Assembly: GCF_014982785.1 (NCBI RefSeq)
Contig: NZ_JADCKB010000025.1
Span: 1-41,103 of the forward strand
Direction of reading: 5' to 3'
DNA: 41,103 nt
Source: Ructibacterium gallinarum
Lineage (GTDB): Bacteria > Bacillota > Clostridia > Monoglobales > Monoglobaceae
Under the pieces are notes generated by a model. That model was given only the letters and a program-made list of their open reading frames with translations. It did not search any database and was not told where the DNA came from. Of the stretch, positions 8,318-18,500 are shown in pieces (within the stretch, counting starts at the first letter, position 1; every line of letters begins with the position of its first letter). A program made the translations under genes and the position numbers.

Positions 8318-10903
8318 TTATCTATATAATATAATCCATTCAACAGTGCCACCGGTCTGGTCCACAAGAACCTTGTCGCCGGCTTGTATGTCAGCAATAG
8401 ACGCATCATAAACCAACTCGTTGCTGCTGTCATATAATTTAACAGGCACTCCGGTGCTTGGGAATGAAACCAATCTATTATACTCCTCGTCAAAGATAAC
8501 ATTTCCGCTTCCATCTGTTAAAATGTTTCCACTGTCATCTTTTTGAGGTGTATTATTTATAATCATTCCGTCCTTTACAAGACCTCTTACCTCTCCAAAG
8601 CTTATGAGCTTATTATCACTGTAAAAAGCAGTCTTTGATAGACTAAAACCCCAATTTGAATAACAATACTCATACATATGTTGATTTTGATTATCATCAG
8701 GATTAGCATAACAAATAAAATTTGCTAGTTCGCTTCGAGTGGTATTTCTTGCCACCTGTATTACAGCACCAACCTTAATATCAGATAAACTTACCGGGAA
8801 CATTTGACCTACAGATAAGTCCTGTTCCTCTGCAATAATATAATCACTGTTTCCTTTTGAATCCACATATTCAAAGAATATAACGTTTTCCCCTCTATCA
8901 TTTATTGCATGTCCGACAGAGGTAATTAGATATAATGGGTATACTCTATCTACACTCGGCAGACTTGTATTTCTTTTGATCACAACCGCCTTTGCATAAC
9001 AATCATCATCTACATCATATATTTTACATGTATATGTTGTGTCAGTCGCAAGTCCTATATCGGCGTATCCTTGAACCTTGTAATCCCATTCATCGCTTTC
9101 ATCGAATGGAATAGAAAAAACCATTGTATTCTGATTCAACCGCACCATAGGGTCTATTGCTTGTGCGTTTCCAAACCATTTTCTATTTCCGCTGATATTA
9201 AGCACTAAATTATTATCTGATATTTTTTCTTCTTCATTGATTGCGGTTTCAATATTAGATACATATTTTCCTTCTCTCAGTCTGTATTTGATTAACTGTG
9301 GTATTTTGCCTGCTTCATTCCAAAACGGTGAATTCCTTCTGTTTTGATCAAATGCAGTCTGAGCTGTCATCTTTTGACCATTTATATTAATATCCTCCGT
9401 TGTCTCAAATGTCTCTATAGTTCCTGCAGATGTAAAAATTTTAACCCTAACACAGAATAATTCACTTACAAAATCCATTAAATATCCATATTTATACAAT
9501 GAAGTTTCTTTATCGATTTCAACAATTTTATCTTGGAAGTTTATATAAGCCCATACAAGATCACCAGCTCCAAAGTTCTGAAGATTTTCCCAGAAGGTCT
9601 TTGTTCCCTCGTATTCAGTATCCCCCAGCCTTATACTTTCATTTTCATTAATTACATTAATGTATCCACTTATTTTTTTCTCTGATAAAACCATTTTATA
9701 TACTTCATTATTCTTGTTTTGTGCATAAGAAACAACAGTGTTAGCGCCTATTTTATCTATGGAAATATTACTGCCATTTGCATCTACCAATATTCCATAA
9801 CCATCAATTATATTTGAAATATCAATTGTGTCGTTGTTTCCTTTTTCTCTCATGATACAAGAATTAATAGATACACCTGCAACAACAATACTCTTATATT
9901 CTTCAATTCGGACTACATCATATACTCCGTTTTTATTGTTATCTATGAGATAAAGTGTGCCCTCCTCAGGCTTAAAATCAACACTTGTGTAATCCTGGTA
10001 TAAGCTTCCGTTGTAAATAACGCTAACATTGCTATCTAAACTAATATTTTTTTGCTTACCTTTTTCGTTATAGTATACAATTTTATTTTTTGTGGAGCTA
10101 TTACTGATATCATCTGCATCAATTGTTATAACAATATTATCGTTATCATCAGCAAAGATTGATTTTACAGTTCTATCATCACTTGATACATATGCTTCAA
10201 CATATAGTCCTATATAATCCTCATATTTTTCAAGGTCGCACTGATACGATTGACTGTTTATTGTAATCATACCTTTATCCTTGCGAGATACCTGTAAGAG
10301 TGACGAAAGAGCCGTTTCTTCCACTATACCTCTTATCTTTTCAAGCTGAAACTTATCCGTCAAAAGTGTCTGCCCCTCATTTTTTGCATATGTAATCCCA
10401 TCTTCCGAAGCTCCAATTTCTTTGATAATATCCGTATTTAGCGCTCTGTATATCAATTCACAAAGTTGGCCTATGGTTATGTTGTCATCCTTTTGCAACG
10501 AAATTCCTGAGGTTAAATCAATCTCCCTTGCAGTATTCATACATTTATCTACGCTATATCCATCAATACCTATAACAGGGGTATAACCAATAATATCAAG
10601 TAATACCATTATGGTTTCTGCATAATTTACTGGTTCAGTAATTTTATATGATTTAAAATATTTTTCACCAATTTGGCTATAATTTGTTATTTTACCTATT
10701 GCATATTCCAAGTCCTCATATGTAGCAATCTCATCCATATTAAGTGATTTCATAATTTCGAGATCTGTAATTAGTTTTACCGCTCTTTCACTTGCGATAA
10801 ACTGGTTTGCATTATTACCAGTGTTAGTTTCAGCATACACGCTGAATAAGTTGGTGGATAACACATACAACAGTATAAATACTATATTCCAATAACGCTT
10901 CAT
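8318..10903 (-). CDS. Secreted SLH-like surface protein of unknown function
   Basis: An 861-residue exported protein. A signal peptide runs from MKRYWNIVFILLYVLSTN to about SVYA. I choose the ATG at 10903 over an in-frame GTG at 10930, because it puts the charged n-region at the start. About residues 30-165 look like degenerate S-layer homology repeats (an LGYxP-like IIGYTPVIGIDGY, GISLQKDDNITIGQLCELIYRALNTDI). The remaining ~700 residues are beta-rich, with repeated short modules (for example ENESIRLGDTEYEG, YADIGLATDTTYTCKIYDVD) and no catalytic motif I recognise. It follows the true SLH protein by about 125 bp. A role in wall anchoring or surface display is plausible. The family resembles large 'S-layer homology domain' proteins of fibre-degrading Clostridia. 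Confidence 0.68.
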   Translation of the reverse strand: MKRYWNIVFILLYVLSTNLFSVYAETNTGNNANQFIASERAVKLITDLEIMKSLNMDEIATYEDLEYAIGKITNYSQIGEKYFKSYKITEPVNYAETIMVLLDIIGYTPVIGIDGYSVDKCMNTAREIDLTSGISLQKDDNITIGQLCELIYRALNTDIIKEIGASEDGITYAKNEGQTLLTDKFQLEKIRGIVEETALSSLLQVSRKDKGMITINSQSYQCDLEKYEDYIGLYVEAYVSSDDRTVKSIFADDNDNIVITIDADDISNSSTKNKIVYYNEKGKQKNISLDSNVSVIYNGSLYQDYTSVDFKPEEGTLYLIDNNKNGVYDVVRIEEYKSIVVAGVSINSCIMREKGNNDTIDISNIIDGYGILVDANGSNISIDKIGANTVVSYAQNKNNEVYKMVLSEKKISGYINVINENESIRLGDTEYEGTKTFWENLQNFGAGDLVWAYINFQDKIVEIDKETSLYKYGYLMDFVSELFCVRVKIFTSAGTIETFETTEDININGQKMTAQTAFDQNRRNSPFWNEAGKIPQLIKYRLREGKYVSNIETAINEEEKISDNNLVLNISGNRKWFGNAQAIDPMVRLNQNTMVFSIPFDESDEWDYKVQGYADIGLATDTTYTCKIYDVDDDCYAKAVVIKRNTSLPSVDRVYPLYLITSVGHAINDRGENVIFFEYVDSKGNSDYIIAEEQDLSVGQMFPVSLSDIKVGAVIQVARNTTRSELANFICYANPDDNQNQHMYEYCYSNWGFSLSKTAFYSDNKLISFGEVRGLVKDGMIINNTPQKDDSGNILTDGSGNVIFDEEYNRLVSFPSTGVPVKLYDSSNELVYDASIADIQAGDKVLVDQTGGTVEWIILYR

Positions 10904-11027
10904 TATAATTCCAGCAGCCTTTCTACCCACATAATTTTAATTATATCTGCATTCTTACCCGCAGGCAAAATAAGATGCATAATGGCAACATAATGTTATC
11001 ATTTTTATACCATATAGACCTATTAAA

Positions 11028-12743
11028 TTATTTAATAAGCAAAAGATGCTCCAACGCTCCATAAAGCATTTTTGCTGCCTCTGCACGATTCATAAAACCA
11101 TTTGGCATAAATTTATTATTATCTACTCCATTTACGATTCCTGCCCTATAAAGAGAATCGACAGCAAATAATGCATATTGGGAAATATTATTATTATCGT
11201 CAAATTGTATATTTTCACGCATATATGTTAAAACATATCCCTCATTTTCTATAAGTCTGTATAATATAACCGCTGCATCTTGACGAGTAATTTCCTCGCC
11301 TACACCAAAGTATTCCTCAGTGATACCATTGATAATGTTTTTATTTGTGGCGATTGCCAAGCTTTCATAATACCACGCATCATGATTTACATCTAAAAAA
11401 CTTACCTCTTTATTCTGTGCCTTAAGAGAAAATGCTGATACTAAAATTTTTACAAATTCTTCCCTTGTTATAGCCTCATTGGGACGAAACATACCATTTC
11501 CGTCACCTGTCATAATGTTGTTATATGCTAAATATTCTATTTCTTTTTTTGCCCACTCAAAATCAGATATATCTAAAAATTTTATTGAATCTTTACCGAC
11601 TAATTCCTCAATCGTATCTGCATCAATCACATTATCATCTGTTGTTTCAATATCAAAGCTATTATTGATTCCACCAATAATGCCTGCTCCACCACCACCG
11701 CCGGCACTTGAGCCGCCGCCGGGATATACGACAGGATCCTTCACAGCAACCGATTTATCAACAGCAGCACTAAACAATTTTTTTACGTCCTCTACGGTTT
11801 CAACGCTATGACCATCTAATTCCCTATTAAGTGTTACCATATTAGCGTTTGTAAACTTACCAGAAAAATCTAAATTGAAAATGTGGTTATATTCCTGAAG
11901 CTTGCTTATTTTTTCACTACGTAATGCATTATCAAACCCTGTAAGCGCTATTGCAACATCGAGTGTTCCTCTTACATCTTCAAGGCTCACAAGACTTGTT
12001 CCGTTACGCAGTGATGCAAATCTTTCTGAGTTTTCACTTATGTAATCAGTGTAATCAGTATTACTTAAAATATCCCAGCCCCAATCTTGAACATTACGGC
12101 GCAAAATATTTTCTGTTTCCAAAGCATCAGAGGTCCGCAATTCGTATATTGCAAGACTTGTATTATAATTTAATTCAATGTCATAGGAGCTTGAAATTTC
12201 ATTTTCTCTAATCACATTAAACATTATCTTTGAAACCTCTTCTTTTTTACTCTCATCGGCAGGTATATCAATCAAATAAGCATAATTATTGTATTGCTCC
12301 AATATTCCTGAGATATTCTGTTCGTTTGCCATTTTTAAGGCTTCAACAGCAGCAGCTTCTATTCCCGGTTCTGTGTAAGAAAACAACGCTATATTATTAA
12401 CACCTTCCTCACTAAACACAACCTTATAGATACCATATGGTGCATTTGAATCTAACATAAAGCTAAAACTATTGCCACTGACTAATTCCATCTTAATTGC
12501 TTTATTTAAATTTTCTGCAGAAAGTCCCCCTGAAAGATCAGTGCCGGGTTCAAAAACGTATACAATTTTCCCGAATTTATTCTCTGTTTCCGGAATATCA
12601 ATTTGAACCATTCCATCTTGAGAAACAGTAATTGTGTTAGATATAGATGGCTCAGCCTGTCCATTTCCGTATACACACACACACACTCCACTTGTCAACA
12701 TTATTGAACTTATCACTGCCACAACTTTCTTAATTTTACTCAT
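11028..12743 (-). CDS. Cell-surface protein with three C-terminal SLH domains
   Basis: A 571-residue exported protein (signal peptide roughly 1-26, ending near VYGNGQA). Residues 30-125 look like a beta-sandwich, 126-335 are largely helical, and a Gly/Ser linker (341-358, GGGSSAGGGGGAG) leads to three S-layer homology repeats. These lie at 389-437 (FLDISDFEWAKKEIEYLAYN, NGMFRPNEAITREEF), 449-495 (FLDVNHDAWYYESL, ITRQDAAVILYR) and 513-562 (ALFAVDSLYRAGIVNG, MNRAEAAKMLY). SLH triplets bind pyruvylated secondary wall polymer, so the protein should sit on the cell wall. Its ATG lies inside the end of the GH10 gene (ATGAGTAA arrangement, 8-bp overlap), with GGAAGGA upstream, which implies translational coupling to the xylanase. 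Confidence 0.9.
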   Translation of the reverse strand: MSKIKKVVAVISSIMLTSGVCVCVYGNGQAEPSISNTITVSQDGMVQIDIPETENKFGKIVYVFEPGTDLSGGLSAENLNKAIKMELVSGNSFSFMLDSNAPYGIYKVVFSEEGVNNIALFSYTEPGIEAAAVEALKMANEQNISGILEQYNNYAYLIDIPADESKKEEVSKIMFNVIRENEISSSYDIELNYNTSLAIYELRTSDALETENILRRNVQDWGWDILSNTDYTDYISENSERFASLRNGTSLVSLEDVRGTLDVAIALTGFDNALRSEKISKLQEYNHIFNLDFSGKFTNANMVTLNRELDGHSVETVEDVKKLFSAAVDKSVAVKDPVVYPGGGSSAGGGGGAGIIGGINNSFDIETTDDNVIDADTIEELVGKDSIKFLDISDFEWAKKEIEYLAYNNIMTGDGNGMFRPNEAITREEFVKILVSAFSLKAQNKEVSFLDVNHDAWYYESLAIATNKNIINGITEEYFGVGEEITRQDAAVILYRLIENEGYVLTYMRENIQFDDNNNISQYALFAVDSLYRAGIVNGVDNNKFMPNGFMNRAEAAKMLYGALEHLLLIK

Positions 12744-15489
12744 TGCTTTTCGTTCCTTCCTTTAATGCATCTACAGTAACCTCAGAAATACCAAATCCGT
12801 TTCCGCCTTCATATTTAATCATGAGATATTTTGTGCTTTCGTATCCAACGGTATTTATTTTTCGACTGCGCCCTGTATATATACTTTCCCATTCAACACC
12901 ATCGTCTGATACAAGCACTTCGTATTCATGAGCAGCTTCATTTGAGTCTTGTTTCCACTCAATAGAAATTATGCCCGAATAGGTCTGGTCGCTAAGCTCA
13001 TATCTGACCCAATGATTTTCATTTTGGCTTTCATAATATGTATTTTCTATCCCATCATATGTTTCCAATACCTGTTTTCCCATATCAGAATAACTGTCAG
13101 CTATATAAATTGGGTTTTCGTCATTTCCGAATCTTGCCATAAAATCAGCATAAGCCTCTGATAAAGTTTCAAATTTAATAGGTGTTGGTAGAGGTTTTGG
13201 AGTGTTAGTTACTGTGCCATTTATTGTTCCATCATTCTTAATTATAATATCTATTCTATTATCTACGATGTCATTATCACTTTGAACAAGTGTAAATGGT
13301 ATAGATTCCTTTTCTCCATTGTATTCAACCGTAATGTCATAATCACCACGATGCCCTCTAACACTAAAGTTCCCTTCAGAATCCGTTGTGCCACTTTCCC
13401 GTGTCCACCATTCATCTAACACAAGCTTTTGCCAAACCTCGTGGCCATATTTTGCAACATAATCCTTGTCATAGAAATTAGAATCTGCCCTCCAATGATT
13501 TGGATCATAATGTCCCCATATCAAGAACCCTGTTGCCTTTGGATGAGAATATGTTATACGCATTATATCCTCCATATATTGCTTACAGGCCTCAGTATCT
13601 GCCATTGTATATAAATCAAACTCAGTTACTGCTAAATTCTTAACAGATCTTGCAAATGTATCAATTTGCCAATAAAAACCTTGAGGGTATTTTAAATTTG
13701 TACAATGCGCTTGTATTCCAACTCCGTCAATAGGCGCTCCCTCATCTAAGAAAGCCTCTATAATATTAGCCGCTCCTTCATCTCGTGTATATTCATCCTT
13801 CGAATTCTTTCCTTCCATACCTGTTTCGTTAACATAGAGCGGTGTATTAGGGTCTATTTTCTTTGCTAATTTCATCATATCAGCAAATAATGTATTTCCA
13901 TATTTGTTTCTAATCACATTGGAATCAAATGGTTCATTTAAAACATCCCATTGTACGGCTTTATCCTTAAATGCCCACATATATTTAATTGTATTTTCTG
14001 TAAAAATATCATATATTTCTTCATATGGCATGTCCGCAATATTTTTATATTCCCCTGGATATACACCATCCCACATCAAGCAGTGAGCTCTTATTTGTTT
14101 TTTCAGCGTACTGAGCGCATAATTTGCAACCTGAATTGCATCTCGCCCATCATTAACATAGGAAACAGCCCACTTGATGAATGAATCTATAATAGTATTG
14201 AGATATTCACTATAGAATTCATTTTGTAGCCTTGTGCTTTCCAATTCAGGGTCAAGATTCATATATTCACGCCGCATAACCGTATCGCCATAAATAAACT
14301 CACTTTTTGTCATATCAACATTGATGTTAACATTTTCTAAGGGCTCACCATCTTCGTTAACAACATTAATATACATATCATTTTTTCTATATTCTTCTAT
14401 TCGTTTATTTGCTTCCTTGCGCCATAGAGCATCTTCTTCCATGCCTTTATATGTATCGCCTGAGTTTGGCATAAGCGTTTCCAAATCTACAGTATCCTTA
14501 TAATTTACAATTTTAAGACCAGCAATCTGTATTATTTGAGGCTTGTAACCAACACCAATACACAATCTTGAGCGATTATTTGGAATTGCATATCTTTGAT
14601 TGCATAAAACCTCATAATACTGCTTCCACTCTGTTCCAACTGTAACAGAGCCATCGCCCTGTGCGCTTAACTTATGATAGTCCTCTGTCCTTTCATAACA
14701 CATACGTAATCCAGCTGAACCAGTTTCGTCTGTTATCTTGGTTGCACGAGCCCAATATGTCATGATTCCCACATCACCGATGTCAAAATCTCCTCCAACA
14801 TTATTTACAACCTTTTGTATGCTATAATTTGAAACCGGAACCTGATTCCCCTCAAGTGGTAATGTTTCTATTTGAATAGCTCTATCAAACGGCATTCCCT
14901 CTGCCGATACATCTACCTCTTCCATTTTTATATATTTATCACCATTGTCAGGCTGCAATCTAAATAAAGGCTCATCATCACAAATTTGCTCTCCTTCGCC
15001 TAACTTACGAACTTCGTTGGCGAGATTGAACTCCATGGCCTCATTAAATTCAAGCTCCGGCTTTACAAGATAAATTATATTTTTAGACTCATCATAAACA
15101 TATGTTTCTGTTTTAAGAGCATCTTCAACCGCATATGCTGGTATCATAACAGTATTATCTTCTGAAACATATATCTCTGCAGGGAGTTTAATATTTACCC
15201 AATCAACATATATTACATCCTCGCCAACTACAACCTCAATTTCACCGTTGTTGCCATAGCCAACGTACGCATTTTCCTTTTCATCATAAGACATTTGAAC
15301 GCCCATTGCAAAAAATGTTTCAATTAGAGGTATGTATGGTATACCATCTTTTATCTCAGCTGGATGCTCTAAATCTAATAAGACATTATCTATATAAACC
15401 ATGGTTTGGCTCTTCTGTGCCATTATAGAACAAGGCATAGTCATTAAAATAATGATCATTGATATAAACAAGCATAAAATACGTTTCAT
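12736..15489 (-). CDS. Secreted multidomain GH10 endo-1,4-beta-xylanase
   Basis: A 917-residue exported retaining xylanase. Order: signal peptide (1-24); copper-amine-oxidase-N-like stalk domain (about 28-145); a beta-sandwich resembling CBM4/9/22 modules (about 170-330); a small lead-in domain common before such GH10 cores (RIEEYRKNDMYINVVNEDGE); GH10 barrel (about 395-690) with IRAHCLMWDG, QWDVLNEPF (Glu519, acid/base) and LAVTEFDLY (Glu623, nucleophile), GFLIWGHYDPNHW; an Ig-like piece (RGHRGDYDITVEYNG); a TPKPLPTP linker; and a discoidin-like C-terminal domain (about 780-910). A strong AAGGAG precedes the ATG. It lies 15 bp after a paralogous GH10 gene and overlaps the SLH gene downstream. 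It has no SLH domain of its own, so attachment would need a partner or the stalk domain. Confidence 0.9.
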   Translation of the reverse strand: MKRILCLFISMIIILMTMPCSIMAQKSQTMVYIDNVLLDLEHPAEIKDGIPYIPLIETFFAMGVQMSYDEKENAYVGYGNNGEIEVVVGEDVIYVDWVNIKLPAEIYVSEDNTVMIPAYAVEDALKTETYVYDESKNIIYLVKPELEFNEAMEFNLANEVRKLGEGEQICDDEPLFRLQPDNGDKYIKMEEVDVSAEGMPFDRAIQIETLPLEGNQVPVSNYSIQKVVNNVGGDFDIGDVGIMTYWARATKITDETGSAGLRMCYERTEDYHKLSAQGDGSVTVGTEWKQYYEVLCNQRYAIPNNRSRLCIGVGYKPQIIQIAGLKIVNYKDTVDLETLMPNSGDTYKGMEEDALWRKEANKRIEEYRKNDMYINVVNEDGEPLENVNINVDMTKSEFIYGDTVMRREYMNLDPELESTRLQNEFYSEYLNTIIDSFIKWAVSYVNDGRDAIQVANYALSTLKKQIRAHCLMWDGVYPGEYKNIADMPYEEIYDIFTENTIKYMWAFKDKAVQWDVLNEPFDSNVIRNKYGNTLFADMMKLAKKIDPNTPLYVNETGMEGKNSKDEYTRDEGAANIIEAFLDEGAPIDGVGIQAHCTNLKYPQGFYWQIDTFARSVKNLAVTEFDLYTMADTEACKQYMEDIMRITYSHPKATGFLIWGHYDPNHWRADSNFYDKDYVAKYGHEVWQKLVLDEWWTRESGTTDSEGNFSVRGHRGDYDITVEYNGEKESIPFTLVQSDNDIVDNRIDIIIKNDGTINGTVTNTPKPLPTPIKFETLSEAYADFMARFGNDENPIYIADSYSDMGKQVLETYDGIENTYYESQNENHWVRYELSDQTYSGIISIEWKQDSNEAAHEYEVLVSDDGVEWESIYTGRSRKINTVGYESTKYLMIKYEGGNGFGISEVTVDALKEGTKSNE

Positions 15490-15504
15490 AGACTAACTCC
15501 TTTT

Positions 15505-18500
15505 TTACTGTACCGTGCCAAACTCTTTTTTTAGTGTTTTAGGCATTAAATTATCAATTCCATCCTGTATAAATAATTCATTCACTGTTTCCCCATCATT
15601 TACAAGCATAAGGTTAGCAGTTGAAGATTCTCCAGCCTTAACATGTGTGCGCTCTATCACATAGTCCACTAACACGCCGTTTTTCTTTGAAGCACGAATA
15701 ATTGATACTGTTTTATCTTCGTTAGAATTGTTATCAATAGAAAATAAAATTTCATTTATACCTTTACGAATCGTATCTGTTGAATCCTTAGTTTTTAATT
15801 TCAGGTTTCTTACGGATGTAAGTGGTATACTTTCGCTAACAGCTCCTTTTGTTCGTGCGGCTATACATATACCATCTAATCCTCTCGCGTCGTCATAGGA
15901 TATAACATTATTTTCTATATACTGTAGCTTTTCTCCACTCTTCATATCTGACAAAATTACGTGTATATTGTATCCATTCTGATTATTACTACGCAGAATT
16001 GCAAATAAACTATACCAAGTATTATTTTTAAACTGTAAAACATCTTCACTGCAGGAATAATCGCCAAAAACATTGTCACTGCCTAAGCTAAATAATTTTG
16101 TACCATTTTCTCCGCAACCTCTTTTTATAATGTTAACATTACCGTCATCATTGCTGCTGTTTGTCAGCGAAATGGCAAAATCGGTATAATGAGTGTAGTC
16201 CGCCCATCTGTTTTCAAAACATATATCGGTACTGAATATTAAATTTTCACCTTGTTCTATAGGTGTAAATTCCTTTGAAAGAAAACTGCTTATTTCAGCC
16301 CCCTCTGTGCTTATAACCCCTGAGTTAATGGTCAGTCTGTCGCTTTGAGAAGATAGCAATGTTTGAGCCTCTTCCTCATCACCGTATAAATTTAACTGCC
16401 AATCATTAGGTTGCCCTGTTGTATTATCATCAAATATCGGAATATCAAAATGATTAAAATCTTCACTAACGCGAGAAATATCATCAATTTGAATATCCAA
16501 TTTCGATTGCTCATTAGTATATATATCGAGCTTTTTTATACCTATAATGTTTACTTCTTGATTGGTATTGCTACTATTTTGAATAAATTCCCAACGCAAC
16601 ATATCTGTTCCGTAAATTTCACTTGACATAGTAACACTACTGGTTACATCAGCGCTATAATCGCATTGCCCCTCATAAATCAACTCACCGTCAAGATTTG
16701 TGATTTTAACCTTTCCCGTATATCCTCCGTTCTCTCTCGGGATAAGAGAAATGTGCATTTTTTCAATCTGGGATTGTGATTGACCTGCATTTCTTTGCAG
16801 GCAAAAACTTCCATGAGACATTTGCGTTCCAAAATATGACTCTGTTACAACTCCATCTGATGATGAAATAGAATATAAAACCTTTCTTTTATTACCGGAG
16901 GTTTCTTGCGAATTATCTAAATATAAATTTAGTTCTATATTTTCATTTCCATCTAATCTTTGCCTATCCAATAAAAATTCAAAGTGTATTTCTTCATTTC
17001 CGTTTAACCCCTCTGGCCAAATTCTCTTGGCAAATGCTGTCTGATTCCTATCACCATCTACTCTTTGAAAATTTATACCTTGACTATCATTTATCAACAA
17101 CTCAAAAAGGGCTCTTTGACTTTTTAGGGTACCCCAAGAATCTCCTTTTAACCATTCTGCGTCAGATGAATATCTACTTACATCAATAACACTGCTTTTA
17201 AATGAGTTGCTATAATCCTCTGTAACAATAGGCTTTAATTGGTCTATCATTTCTATCTGAGGATATAAGGAATTTTCTAACACAGCTGTATATGATATTT
17301 CGTCAATCTTTTCACATGGTCCAGACGGTGCGTTTGAAACATCAGCACTCATACCGTCACCATCTAATGTGACGATTATTTTATTGCTTCCGCTTTCAAC
17401 TAATTTAAAGGGTACCTCAATGGTATTTTCGCCTACTGTTACAGTAATTATATAATCTCCTCTATGCCCTCTAAAAACACATTGGCCTTTTAAATCGGTA
17501 TCCCCGCTTTCGTGAGTCATCCATTCATCCTTAACTAATCTTTGCCATTCAGCAAGAGCCGGTTTTGGGTTGAAATTCTCATCATACAAAGGGGCATTTG
17601 CCTTCCAGTGTTGTTTGTCAGTAAATCCCCACATAATAAAACCCGCCGCCTTTGGATGGCTATATGTCAAAATAAGCATATCCCTTAAAAACGGAGCACT
17701 AACAGCCTCATCCGGAGGATCTAAATCGTATTCTGTAATTGTAAATTCATCTGTGTACTCTGTCAAGCTATCAAGCTCATTATATATCATCTGAGGATAT
17801 ATAGCTCTAACATAATGTCCTTGAATTCCAACTCCGTCAATTTCTGCACCTAAATCCTGTAATGCTTTTATTTTATCGTTTTTAAAGCTTTCCACACTAT
17901 TATATGGTCGGTCGCCATTATATCCTGTTTCGTTAATGTATAATTTACATTCAGGGTCAATTTCGTGAGCAAGCTTAAACATATCTGCATAAATTTCTAT
18001 TCCATGAGGTTTCCAAACATCATATGAATTGTATGTAATCTCATTAATAATATCCCATTGTACAGCTTTTCCTTTAAAAGGCAACATGCATTCGGCTATA
18101 CGCTTTGTGTAAATATCATATATCTCTGCATAATTCATATACCGTGGCTTCCCGGATAAGAATTTAGGCATAACCCCATCACCTTCCCAAAAAGCTGTGT
18201 GCCCTTTAAAATTAAGTCCATTCTCGTATGCCCAGTTTGCAAGACGAATCGCCTGTGCACCATCATCCTCGCCCGTATCAAGCCATTTTGTTTTTCCGGG
18301 TACTATGGTATTAAAATTTTCTAATATTAACTCTGAATATTTTCTTCCGTCTGGAGTGTCAAGTTGATTTATACCATAGCTCTCTATGCAGGTTCCAAAC
18401 AAAAACTCGTTCTTCGTCATATCTGCACGTACATTTGCATCGCTGATGGGATTTCCTAAAGCATCTTTTACCGTGACAGTAAAATCATTCATACGATATT

